Below, piece by piece: positions 43,958-52,002 of a stretch of DNA of 64,000 nt. The number at the start of each line of letters is the position of its first letter. Position 1 is the stretch's first letter. Under the pieces are notes generated by a model. The model did no database searches. It was not told where the DNA came from and worked only from the letters and a program-made list of their open reading frames with translations. Location: positions 62,001 through 126,000 of the forward strand of contig NZ_WWCU01000009.1 in assembly GCF_009857595.1 (NCBI RefSeq), given 5' to 3'. Position numbers and translations under genes: made by a program. Source of the stretch: Pseudoduganella aquatica. GTDB lineage: Bacteria; Pseudomonadota; Gammaproteobacteria; Burkholderiales; Burkholderiaceae_D.

Positions 43958-46221
43958 CGGCCGCCTACACCGTGGCCGTGCGCGCGCTGTGCGAGTTCAC
44001 CGCCAAGGCGGGCGACCTGGATCTGCGCTTCACGCCCACGCCCACCGCACAGGAAGGCATCGCCGGCCACGCGCTGGTGGCCTCGCGCCGCAACGACAGC
44101 TACGAGAAGGAAGTGAGCCTTTCCGGCGAATTCGGCCCGCTGCGCGTGCGCGGCCGCGCCGACGGCTACGACCCGCAGCAAAACCAGCTCGAAGAAATCA
44201 AGACCTTCCGTGGCGACCTGGCGCGCATGCCGGACAACCATCGCCAGCTGCACTGGGCGCAGCTGAAAATCTACGGCCACCTGCTGTGCCAGTCGCGCGG
44301 CCTCGACACGGTGCGCCTGGCGCTGGTGTATTTCGACGTGGGCAGCCAGAAGGAAACGCTGATCACCGAACAGGCCGATGCGGACAGCCTGCGCGCCTTC
44401 TACGAACTCCATTGCGGCCGCTTCCTGGCCTGGGCCGAACAGGAGATGGCGCACCGCGCGCAGCGCGACGCCGGCCTGCAGGCCATGCGCTTTCCGCACG
44501 CCGGTTTCCGCCCCGGCCAGCGGCAACTGGCGGAAGCCATGTACAAGGCCAGCACGCGCGCCTGCTCCCTATTGGCGCAGGCGCCCACCGGCATAGGCAA
44601 GACTGTCGGCAGCCTGTTCCCGCTGCTCAAGGCCAGCGCGGAGCACAAGCTGGACAAGGTGTTCTTCCTGGCCGCGAAAACCTCCGGCCGGCGCATGGCG
44701 CTGGACGCGGTGGAAACCATACGCGCATCCGCCCCGCTGCTGCCGCTGCGGGCGCTGGAACTGGTGGCGCGCAATACGGCCTGCGAACATCCGGACAAGG
44801 CCTGCCACGGCGAGTCCTGCCCGCTGGCGCGCGGCTTCTACGACCGTCTGCCCGCCGCCCGCAGCGCCGCCCTGTCGTCTCCGTCGCCCGTGCTCGACAA
44901 GGCCGCCGTGCGCGAAATCGCGCTGGCGCACCAGGTCTGCCCCTACTACCTGGGCACCGAACTGGCGCGCTGGGCCGACGTGGTGGTGGGCGACTACAAC
45001 TACTACTTCGACATCAGCGCCATGCTGTACAGCCTGACGCTGCAGAACAACTGGAAAGTGAGCGTGCTGGCGGACGAGGCGCACAATATGGTCTCCCGCG
45101 CGCGCAAGATGTATTCGGCCGAACTGGAACACGCCGGCCTGCGCATGCTGCGCAAGACCGCGCCCGAGGCGCTGAAAAAGCCGCTCGATCGCGTGCATCG
45201 CCAGTGGAACACGCTGGAGAAGGAACAGGATGGCGAGTACCAGGTCCACACCGCGCTGCCCGAAAAATTCATGGCCGCGCTGCAAACGGCGGCCACCGCC
45301 ATCGGCGAGTACTACGCAGAGCATCCTGCCTATGTGGACGAAGAACTGCAGCGCTTCTACTTCGACGCCTTCGGCTTTATGCGTCTGGCCGAGAGCTACG
45401 GCCAGCATTCGCTTTTCGACATCACCGTGAGCGGCGCCGGCACGCGCAGCAACTCCGTGCTCTGCCTGCGCAATATCGTCCCCGCGCCTTTCCTGAAGCC
45501 GCGCTTCGAGGCAGCCCACTCCACGGCGCTGTTCTCGGCCACGCTCAGCCCCTGGAACTACTATTGCGACACGCTGGGCATGCCGGACAACACCGCCTGG
45601 GTGGACGTGGAGTCGCCCTTTATCGCCGAGCAGCTGTCGGTACGCGTGGCCGGCCACATCTCCACCCGCTACCAGCACCGCGACCGCTCATTGGCGCCGA
45701 TAGCGGAGCTGATGGGCGAGCAGTACCAGCGCCAGCCCGGCAACTACCTGGCCTTCTTCAGCAGCTTCGACTACATGGAAAAAGCCGCCGCGCTGTTCGC
45801 GGAACGGCATCCGGGCGTGCCGGTGTGGCTGCAAACGCGGCGCATGGACGAAGCGGGCCGCGAGCAGTTCCTGGCGCGCTTCAACGCGGCCGGCAGCGGC
45901 ATCGGCTTCGCGGTGCTGGGCGGTTCGTTCGGCGAAGGCATAGACCTGCCCGGCGCACGCCTGATCGGCGCCTTTATCGCCACGCTCGGGCTGCCGCAGC
46001 TCAATCCGGTGAACGAGCAGATCCGCCAGCGCATGGACGCCATCTTCGGCTCGGGCTATGACTACACCTACACCTACCCCGGCATGCAGAAGATCGTTCA
46101 GGCGGCGGGCCGCGTGATCCGCACCGAGAGCGACCGGGGCACGGTCTACCTGATCGACGACCGCTACGCGCGGCCCGAGATCCAGGCGCTGCTGCCGTCC
46201 TGGTGGCGCATAGAACAATAG
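43954..46221 (+). CDS. XPD/DinG-type iron-sulfur DNA helicase with N-terminal RecB/Cas4-like nuclease domain
   Basis: 755 residues. The N-terminal 170 show RecB/Cas4-like nuclease residues: His39, Asp70 (GRADGYD), Glu81-x-Lys83 (EEIKTF) and Gln103-x3-Tyr107 (QLKIYG). The superfamily 2 helicase core has Walker A APTGIGKT (about 210-217), four cysteines 277, 284, 289 and 329 placed as the [4Fe-4S] ligands of XPD/DinG, DEAH at 374-377 and late motifs GSFGEGIDLPG and QAAGRVIRTESDRG. It unwinds DNA 5'-3' by family. ATGA overlap with the FAN1-like gene suggests a joint crosslink-repair machine. Confidence 0.9.
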   Translation: MTAAYTVAVRALCEFTAKAGDLDLRFTPTPTAQEGIAGHALVASRRNDSYEKEVSLSGEFGPLRVRGRADGYDPQQNQLEEIKTFRGDLARMPDNHRQLHWAQLKIYGHLLCQSRGLDTVRLALVYFDVGSQKETLITEQADADSLRAFYELHCGRFLAWAEQEMAHRAQRDAGLQAMRFPHAGFRPGQRQLAEAMYKASTRACSLLAQAPTGIGKTVGSLFPLLKASAEHKLDKVFFLAAKTSGRRMALDAVETIRASAPLLPLRALELVARNTACEHPDKACHGESCPLARGFYDRLPAARSAALSSPSPVLDKAAVREIALAHQVCPYYLGTELARWADVVVGDYNYYFDISAMLYSLTLQNNWKVSVLADEAHNMVSRARKMYSAELEHAGLRMLRKTAPEALKKPLDRVHRQWNTLEKEQDGEYQVHTALPEKFMAALQTAATAIGEYYAEHPAYVDEELQRFYFDAFGFMRLAESYGQHSLFDITVSGAGTRSNSVLCLRNIVPAPFLKPRFEAAHSTALFSATLSPWNYYCDTLGMPDNTAWVDVESPFIAEQLSVRVAGHISTRYQHRDRSLAPIAELMGEQYQRQPGNYLAFFSSFDYMEKAAALFAERHPGVPVWLQTRRMDEAGREQFLARFNAAGSGIGFAVLGGSFGEGIDLPGARLIGAFIATLGLPQLNPVNEQIRQRMDAIFGSGYDYTYTYPGMQKIVQAAGRVIRTESDRGTVYLIDDRYARPEIQALLPSWWRIEQ

Positions 46222-46225
46222 CGCA

Positions 46226-46861
46226 TCAGCAGCGGGCCGCCCACGCCGTGAGCTCGCGAGCGCGTTTGCGCACCGTGATGACGGCGCTGCCGCCACGGTC
46301 GCTCACATAAGTCAGCTGGTAGAACTGGTCGGGCGTCACGTCGATCGCGGTGAGTTCGAACTTGTGGGCGCGCTGCGGTGCGCATTGCGTGTTGCCCGCA
46401 AAGAGCAGGCGCGCGCTTTGCAGCAGCGGGCCTTGCTGCTCCAGCACCGTCACGATGTCGCGGTCCCCCAGCGGCTGTTTGAGCAGCACGCGCTGGGGCG
46501 ACACGCCGCAGTCGGACGAACGGTCCAGCCACACATGCTGGCGCTGCGCCCCGATTTCGCTCCAGCGCTGCGTCTTGGCGTCGTACACGTAGCCGTCGCT
46601 CCGGGCCAGGCACAAGCGCCAGGCGGCGCGCTGCGGCGCGCGCTCGGCCCACGCCGCCACGTTCCAGTCGCGCGCGCCCTCGCTGCGCCGCACCTCGTAG
46701 CTGGCCTTGAGCACCGCCCCGCCTGAATGCTGGCTGAACCATGTTTCGAAGGATTTGATCTCGGCGGCGCTGGGCTCGCGGGTTTCGGCCAACGCCGCGC
46801 CATGCCAGGCCAGCGGCCCGGCCAGCGCCAGCACGCGGAGGAAGTTGATAGTCCGCTTCAT
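46226..46861 (-). CDS. Secreted protein of unknown function at the end of the LytTR operon
   Basis: 211 residues with a signal peptide (FLRVLALAGPLAWHGAALA, cleavage about residue 25). The mature part contains FETWFSQHSGGAVLKASYEV, WRLCLARSDGYVYD and four or more cysteines, but no family was recognised. It starts within the response regulator stop (ATGA, 4 bp overlap), so it is co-translated with the two-component system and may be a target or accessory sensor (inference). It converges on the helicase gene. Confidence 0.7.
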   Translation of the reverse strand: MKRTINFLRVLALAGPLAWHGAALAETREPSAAEIKSFETWFSQHSGGAVLKASYEVRRSEGARDWNVAAWAERAPQRAAWRLCLARSDGYVYDAKTQRWSEIGAQRQHVWLDRSSDCGVSPQRVLLKQPLGDRDIVTVLEQQGPLLQSARLLFAGNTQCAPQRAHKFELTAIDVTPDQFYQLTYVSDRGGSAVITVRKRARELTAWAARC

Positions 46862-47610
46862 TGGATCACGCTGCGCACTTTCTGGTAACCGCTGCGGCTG
46901 ATCGGCAAACGGGTGCCGTCCTTCAGTACCGCCACGTGGCTATCCTTGCCCGCCTGCTCGATGCGGCTCATGCATTCGATATTGAGCAGGTAGGAACGGT
47001 GTATGCGCAGGAACTTGTCCGCCTCCAGCTGGCTCTCCAGGTCGGAAAGGCGCTGGTTCTTCAGGTAGGACTTGCCCTCGGTGCGGATCTGCACGTAGTC
47101 GTCCTGCGCTTCGATGTAGTCTATCTTCTCGGCCGCGATCACGTGCACCTTGGCGCCGTCGCGTATCAGCACGCGGCCCAGCGGCTTGTTGCGGGCCGCC
47201 GCGTCGCGCACCACCTCGTCCAAACCCTCCTGCGCCACCGGCTGCGCATCGCCGACCTTGGCCAGACTGGCGCGCGCATGGGCCAGCGCCTGGTCGAAAC
47301 GCTGCTGGCTGAAGGGCTTGAGCAGATAGTCCAGCGCGTGGTACTCGAAAGCCTTGATGGCGTACTGGTCGAACGCGGTGGCGAACATGAAGCGGCATTT
47401 GCCGGCGGCCAGCTCGGCCACTTCAAAGCCGTCCAGCTTGGGCATCTGGATGTCCAGTATCGCCAGGTCCGGCTCCAGTTCCGTGATGGCCTTGACGGCT
47501 TCGAAGCCGTTGGCGCATTCGGCCACCACTTCCACGTCCGCATGTTCCGCCAGGTACTCGCGCACCACGCCGCGCGCCAGTGCCTCGTCGTCCACTATGA
47601 TAATGCGCAT
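46858..47610 (-). CDS. LytTR-family response regulator
   Basis: 250 residues: receiver domain with the acidic start IIIVDDEALARG, phosphoacceptor Asp53 (AILDIQMPKLDG) and Lys in LLKPFSQQR; then a LytTR DNA-binding domain (about 145-245: KVHVIAAEKIDYIEAQDDYV in part, SYLLNIECMSRIE). Its kinase gene ends 2 bp upstream on the same strand. It likely controls envelope or surface functions. Confidence 0.93.
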   Translation of the reverse strand: MRIIIVDDEALARGVVREYLAEHADVEVVAECANGFEAVKAITELEPDLAILDIQMPKLDGFEVAELAAGKCRFMFATAFDQYAIKAFEYHALDYLLKPFSQQRFDQALAHARASLAKVGDAQPVAQEGLDEVVRDAAARNKPLGRVLIRDGAKVHVIAAEKIDYIEAQDDYVQIRTEGKSYLKNQRLSDLESQLEADKFLRIHRSYLLNIECMSRIEQAGKDSHVAVLKDGTRLPISRSGYQKVRSVIQ

Positions 47611-47612
47611 TG

Positions 47613-48689
47613 CTATCCTTCCTTGGTTTCTGCCGGCATGGTGATCGCCACGCTGAATACGGCGCCTGTACGCGCCCAGTGAATGCCGGCCTCGTGCCCG
47701 TAGGCGCAGGCCAGTCGCTGGCGCACGTTCTCCAGCCCTATGCCGTTGCCGTCCTTTGCCGCGCCGGACGGCGTGTCTTCATCCACCGCGTTGTCCACGC
47801 TGATGTGCAGCAGCGTGCCCGCGCGGCGTGCAGCCACCTTGATCCAGCCGCCTTCGGGCAGCTGGGCGATGCCGTGCTTGACGGCGTTTTCCACCAGCGG
47901 CTGGATGATCATGGGCGGCACCAGGCAAAAGCCTGCGCCGTCCTCCATCTCCTCCAGCAACGACAGGCGTTCACCGAAGCGGACTTTTTCTATCGCCAGG
48001 AAGTGGCGTATCAGCGCCATCTCCTGCTCCAGCGCCACCTTCTTGTGCGCTTCCATGCTCAGGCTCTGGCGGAAGAAACCCGCCAGCTGCAAGGTCATTT
48101 CGCGCGCGCCTTTCGGGTTCTGCGAGGTCAGCGCGCTGATGGAGTTCAAGCTGTTGAACAGGAAGTGGGGATCTATCTGGGTGCGCAGCATGCGCAGCTC
48201 GGCGTCCTGCGCCATCAGGCGCGATTGCAGCTCGCGGTGCTCGGCGCCGCGCGCCCTTTCGAATTCGGTCACCAGGTAGTTGATCGCGGCGAGCAGGCCA
48301 TACAGCAGCACGCCCAGGCCGGAAATCAGTATCGCCATTTGCGGCGTGAACTCGATGCCGGCCCATGGCGCGTCCAGCAGGCGGCAGGCTTCGTTCCAGC
48401 CGCGCACCACCACGCTCCACAGCAGCGTGGACACGATGGCGGCCGCGCCCAGCGCCAGCAGCACATTAGCCGCGCCGCGCTCGGCCAGCGGATAGGCGCG
48501 GCACAGATAGTAGGCGGAGAATCCGGCGCTGGCCGCGTACACCAGCGTCACCGGTATCGCGAAGATCAAGGCGTTGGGCCAGGCGGCATCCTCCACCGCC
48601 ACCGTCACGCCGCCCAGCGCCGCGCCCAGGAACAGCCAGACCATCAGGTACAGCGCTGCGCCCCGCCGGCTGGAAATCACGCCTTGCAT
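47613..48689 (-). CDS. LytS-type sensor histidine kinase
   Basis: 358 residues: four membrane segments in the first 140 residues (LYLMVWLFLGAALGGVTVAV, LIFAIPVTLVYAASAGF, VLLALGAAAIVSTLLWSVVV, MAILISGLGVLLYGLLAAI), a short coiled coil, the His_kinase domain with QIDPHFLFNSLNSISAL (His about 172), and an ATPase domain with PLVENAVKHGI and GNGIGLENVRQRL. No large extracytoplasmic domain, so signals may come through the membrane or the LiaF-like neighbours. Preceded by the LiaF-like gene 15 bp upstream. Confidence 0.92.
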   Translation of the reverse strand: MQGVISSRRGAALYLMVWLFLGAALGGVTVAVEDAAWPNALIFAIPVTLVYAASAGFSAYYLCRAYPLAERGAANVLLALGAAAIVSTLLWSVVVRGWNEACRLLDAPWAGIEFTPQMAILISGLGVLLYGLLAAINYLVTEFERARGAEHRELQSRLMAQDAELRMLRTQIDPHFLFNSLNSISALTSQNPKGAREMTLQLAGFFRQSLSMEAHKKVALEQEMALIRHFLAIEKVRFGERLSLLEEMEDGAGFCLVPPMIIQPLVENAVKHGIAQLPEGGWIKVAARRAGTLLHISVDNAVDEDTPSGAAKDGNGIGLENVRQRLACAYGHEAGIHWARTGAVFSVAITMPAETKEG

Positions 48690-48704
48690 TGTTGCGCCGG
48701 CCCT

Positions 48705-49424
48705 TTAGTTGCGCACTTCCAGGCCGCCCATGATGGCGTAGCCCCGGATGATCAGGCGCTTGCCGGCATCCTTGTTCGGGATGGTTTTCTCGCTGAAGCC
48801 GCCCAGCAGCGGTGTGCCCTGCAGGCTGACGGTCCAGTCGTCCGGCACCTTGATCTCCACGCCGCCGCACAGGGCGAACACGTTCAGCACGGCCTCGCCT
48901 TGCATATTGGCGTGGCGCAGGTCCAATTGGCAGCCGCCCATGATGGCGGTCACTTCGCCGCCGCGGAAATCGGTGGTGGTGATGCGGCGCTCCATGCCGC
49001 CCAGGATGGCCGTAACGCTGATTACGCTGTCGTCGCCGGCCTGCTCGCCCTGCTTGCCGAACTTGTCGAAGAACTGCGCAGGCATGCGGTTGTGGCTGGA
49101 CTTGAAGATCACCATCAGGCCCACGCCTATCAGCACCAGCGGCCCCAGCGTGCGCCAGCTGATATACACCAGGCCGGTGCTTTTCAGGATCAGCGCCACG
49201 CCGAAGGCCAGCAGAAAGCCGCCGACAATACGGCCCCGGTTGTCGCCGGCCTGCGTCAGCTTGAGCGAGCCGGCCAGTATCAGCAGCACGGGCCAGAACT
49301 GCAGCGTGTAATCAAAATCGAGGATGCCGAAATTTTCGAGCAGGAACAGGCAGCCGAGGGCGATGACCGCCACGCCGATCAGGATCTGGCCGGCTCCGTG
49401 TTGTGGACGATTATTTTCCATCAT
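48705..49424 (-). CDS. LiaF-like membrane protein (DUF5668 + cell-wall-active antibiotic response domain)
   Basis: 239 residues: four short membrane segments (GQILIGVAVIALGCLFLLEN; FWPVLLILAGSLKL; IVGGFLLAFGVALIL; TLGPLVLIGVGLMVIF), then a soluble toast-rack domain of repeated beta strands (VTAILGGMERRIT, VTAIMGGCQLDLR, VFALCGGVEIKVP, LLGGFSEKT, AIMGGLEVRN). In Firmicutes LiaF inhibits an envelope-stress kinase; here a LytS kinase takes that place. It overlaps the upstream membrane-protein gene by 14 bp. Confidence 0.88.
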   Translation of the reverse strand: MMENNRPQHGAGQILIGVAVIALGCLFLLENFGILDFDYTLQFWPVLLILAGSLKLTQAGDNRGRIVGGFLLAFGVALILKSTGLVYISWRTLGPLVLIGVGLMVIFKSSHNRMPAQFFDKFGKQGEQAGDDSVISVTAILGGMERRITTTDFRGGEVTAIMGGCQLDLRHANMQGEAVLNVFALCGGVEIKVPDDWTVSLQGTPLLGGFSEKTIPNKDAGKRLIIRGYAIMGGLEVRN

Positions 49425-49785
49425 AGTGCTCCTTGTTCGATACGAAGTAGTTTTCCAGCAGCGGTTTCAGCACCAGGGTAACGCCCCACATAATCAGCAG
49501 CAGCGGCCAGCTATTGCCGAAGGTCAGACCCCAGATATGTTCGAAGGAGCAGTAGAACCAGGCGCCGAAGAAGATGTGCGAGAAACCGTCCAGCACCAGC
49601 TTCACATTGGTCGGCGGCACCAGGTTGCTCAGGCCGGCCACGACCAGCAGCGCAGGCCAATAGCGCCAGATGGTGCCCCAGTGCAGTGCGCCGCTGCGGT
49701 CCAGCAGAAAAGCGACGCCCACGCCGGTGAGGATAATGCCCCAGCTTAGCTGTTTGCGCCAGTGTTGCCCGTTCTCGTTGCTCAT
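49411..49785 (-). CDS. DUF5668 small membrane protein (LiaI/LiaF transmembrane-like)
   Basis: 124 residues with three or four membrane segments: LSWGIILTGVGVAFLLDRSG, YWPALLVVAGLSNLV, FGAWFYCSFEHIWGL and SWPLLLIMWGVTLVL. This is the membrane half of the LiaF-like neighbour without its soluble domain. The ATG at 49785 (MSNENGQHW) follows a GGAGG-like site; an in-frame start at 49848 is less likely. First gene of the five-gene envelope operon. Confidence 0.85.
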   Translation of the reverse strand: MSNENGQHWRKQLSWGIILTGVGVAFLLDRSGALHWGTIWRYWPALLVVAGLSNLVPPTNVKLVLDGFSHIFFGAWFYCSFEHIWGLTFGNSWPLLLIMWGVTLVLKPLLENYFVSNKEHYDGK

Positions 49786-49917
49786 CACCGCCTCCGTTTG
49801 AATGTGTGATGTAACAATACGGGGGAAGCGGGGGCGGCGATACCGCAATTCGGCGAACGGCGGGCAGCTACCGGTGAATGACGCCGTTTTCAGCGAATGG
49901 CGAAAATCGGGACGAAC

Positions 49918-49947
49918 AAAAGGGTTCGGACCTTGCGGTGCGAACCC
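49918..49947 (-). terminator. Terminator of the 53-codon gene
   Basis: On the minus strand GGGTTCG-C-ACC-GCAA-GGT-C-CGAACCC is followed by TTTTG. The stem has one internal C-C mismatch. It lies 33 bp beyond the stop of the small gene. Confidence 0.7.
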
Positions 49948-49979
49948 GGTGGATGAGACGGAGAATGTGCAGCGGCGGT

Positions 49980-50141
49980 TCAGAGGCGGTCGCCGGCGCT
50001 CATTTTCTGGTCATACATCATCAAGCCCCAGCCTAGCTGGCGGCGGATTTCCTCCGGCGTGGGAGGCGGTTGGACGTCCTGCGAGCGGCGTTCGAGATAC
50101 TCGCGGACCACGTACTTCGATGGATGATTTGCCTGTGTCAT
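49980..50141 (-). CDS. Short conserved-looking soluble protein, 53 codons
   Basis: 53 residues reading MTQANHPSKYVVREYLERR, then SQDVQPPPTPEEIRRQLGWG and LMMYDQKMSAGDRL. Polar, no signal peptide, no membrane segment. GGAGGCC stands 4-10 bases upstream of the ATG and a terminator follows the stop, both supporting expression. No family recognised. The region upstream (50142-50397) holds no convincing gene. Confidence 0.6.
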   Translation of the reverse strand: MTQANHPSKYVVREYLERRSQDVQPPPTPEEIRRQLGWGLMMYDQKMSAGDRL

Positions 50142-50397
50142 GATGGCCTCCCAGTTTTTGCTTCGCTGTAGCTTCGAATTGGTGCCGGTACTCGAGGCGG
50201 CCGGCTAACCTGCTGAATGGCTACGGCGCTGCGCTTGATTCGCGGCGCCATGCACTTATCACGCAAGTCCATAGTAGTCCCGCGCGCCGGGAGGCACAGT
50301 ACGTTAACGCACACTGGACGCACGGATTCTTTGAGGCAGGTCAAAACCCTGTAGGATCAAGCGCCGTAAGGGGCGGTGCGAATTCTTACACGCGCTG

Positions 50398-51279
50398 TCA
50401 GAGCTTCTTTTGCAGGAATTCGAGGAAGCAGCTGATACGCTGCGAGAGCTGCGTATTGCGGTAATAGACCGCGTGAATCTGCTGCCGGAAGCCGGTAGAG
50501 TGCTGCTCCAATACCTTGACCAGGCGGCCGGCGGCGATGTCGGCGCGCGTCATGAAATCGGACAGGCAGACGATGCCCTGCCCGGCCAGCGCAAGCTGGC
50601 GCAAGGTCTCGCCGCTGGACGCGGCCAGCGCCGGCGTCACCTGCAAGGAGTTGCCGGCAGCATGGCGCAGCGGCCAGACGTTGCCCAGTTCGTATTGCGC
50701 GAAACCGAGCAACTCGTGCCGCGCCAGGTCCTCCGGCGTGGCGGGCTCGCCGTGCCGCGCCAGATAAGCCGGGCTGGCCAGCACATGCAACGGGCTGGAA
50801 CTGAGCGCGCGCGCATGCAGCGTCGAATCGCTCAGCGCGCCAATGCGGATGGCGATATCGGTGCGGTGCTCGATCAGGTCTGCAATCTGGTCGTTGCTGG
50901 TAAGTTCCAGGCGAATGTCCGGATACAGCGCGCGGAACTCGGCTACGTGGGGCACCACGCAATGCAGCATGAAGGGCGAAGCGGCGTCCACGCACAGCCT
51001 GCCGGCCGGCTTCTGGCGTCGGATGCGGATGGTTTCTTCGGCCTCTTCCATGGCGGCCAGGATGGCGCGCGCCTGTTCCAGGAATAAATGGCCCTCTTCC
51101 GTCAGCTCCATGCGGCGCGTGGTGCGCGTGAGCAAGGTCGTGGCCAGCTTCTCCTCCAGCCGCGCCAGCGCACGGCTCACGCCCGAGGTGGTCTGGCCCA
51201 GATGCACCGAGGCGGCGCTCAGGGTGCCGCTATCGACCACCGCCACGAAGATTTTCAGGTCGTCCGAATTGATATCCAT
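50398..51279 (-). CDS. LysR-family transcriptional regulator
   Basis: 293 residues: helix-turn-helix at 5-62 (IFVAVVDSGTLSAASVHLGQ, TSGVSRALARLEEKL) and a CrgA-like effector domain (GRLCVDAASPFMLHCVVPHV; DIAIRIGALSDSTLHARAL). Targets unknown; it is divergent from the PEP-CTERM protein gene over 121 bp, but that neighbour is not a typical LysR target. Confidence 0.9.
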   Translation of the reverse strand: MDINSDDLKIFVAVVDSGTLSAASVHLGQTTSGVSRALARLEEKLATTLLTRTTRRMELTEEGHLFLEQARAILAAMEEAEETIRIRRQKPAGRLCVDAASPFMLHCVVPHVAEFRALYPDIRLELTSNDQIADLIEHRTDIAIRIGALSDSTLHARALSSSPLHVLASPAYLARHGEPATPEDLARHELLGFAQYELGNVWPLRHAAGNSLQVTPALAASSGETLRQLALAGQGIVCLSDFMTRADIAAGRLVKVLEQHSTGFRQQIHAVYYRNTQLSQRISCFLEFLQKKL

Positions 51280-51400
51280 GCCGGATTATAGACCGCGCAC
51301 ATTACATAGTTGAATTAACTCGGCCAAGCGGACTGATACATTGAAGTGCTTATCAAAGCGCAAAGATTGGCATATTTCCCACACGCACAAGGAGAGTCTT

Positions 51401-51937
51401 ATGAACAATGCTATCTGCGGCAAGGCCATCGCTGCCCTGCTGCTGTCCGCCGGTTTGCTCGCCAGCACCACCGCCCGCGCCGGCTTGCTGGAATTCGACG
51501 GCCAGGGCAACGCCGTGTTCGGCGTGACGCACGAAGCGCCCGGCATCTACACGGACGAGTTCGTATTTTCCCTGGAGGGCGAGGAGCACTACTATGCTTC
51601 CGGCAGCGCGGTTCCAGGCTATTCCTTCTTCAACAATACGCTGTCGGCCAACTACTGGATCACCGGGGTCCAGATCTTCAGCCAGAACTCCGACAGCAGC
51701 CGCACCTATCTGCAAACGCTCACCTCCCATGACGGCCCCACCGTTTTCTATCCCTTCAACCACCTCACGCCCGGCAACTATGGCTTCATCATCAGCGGCC
51801 GCACCCTGCAAGCGGGCTCAGGCGGCTCCTTCGCGGGCAATTTCAATATCTCCCCCGTGCCGGAACCGGCGACCTACGGCATGCTGCTGGGCGGCATGGC
51901 GGTAATCGCGTTTGCAGTCCGGCGCCGGAAATCCTGA
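51401..51937 (+). CDS. PEP-CTERM sorted exported protein
   Basis: 178 residues: signal peptide (AIAALLLSAGLLASTTARA), a beta-rich mature domain with few charged residues (FGVTHEAPGIYTDEFVFSLE in part), and a C-terminal sorting tag VPEPATYGMLLGGMAVIAFA ending in RRRKS. The tag is cut by an exosortase, which must be encoded elsewhere. Likely an extracellular or cell-surface matrix protein. The ATG at 51401 follows AAGGAGAG. Confidence 0.9.
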   Translation: MNNAICGKAIAALLLSAGLLASTTARAGLLEFDGQGNAVFGVTHEAPGIYTDEFVFSLEGEEHYYASGSAVPGYSFFNNTLSANYWITGVQIFSQNSDSSRTYLQTLTSHDGPTVFYPFNHLTPGNYGFIISGRTLQAGSGGSFAGNFNISPVPEPATYGMLLGGMAVIAFAVRRRKS

Positions 51938-51939
51938 AA

Positions 51940-51986
51940 AACTGACAACGGGCGGCGAGATTTGTTACCATCGCCGCTTGTCAGTT
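51940..51986 (+). promoter_or_regulatory. Bulged hairpin in the ansB leader
   Basis: AACTGACAA-CGG-GCGGCGA pairs with TCGCCGC-TTGTCAGTT, 16 bp in two helices with a 3-nt bulge and a 12-nt loop. No T-run follows, and the ansB ribosome site AGGAGAG lies just 3' of it. It could be an operator or RNA control element. Confidence 0.5.
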
Positions 51987-52002
51987 CAACAGGAGAGAAA
52001 AA

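Noticed and set aside
50142..50344. Minus-strand 68-codon frame upstream of the 53-codon gene
   Set aside because: No ribosome site, odd composition, no similarity; the region more likely holds the promoter of the small gene.
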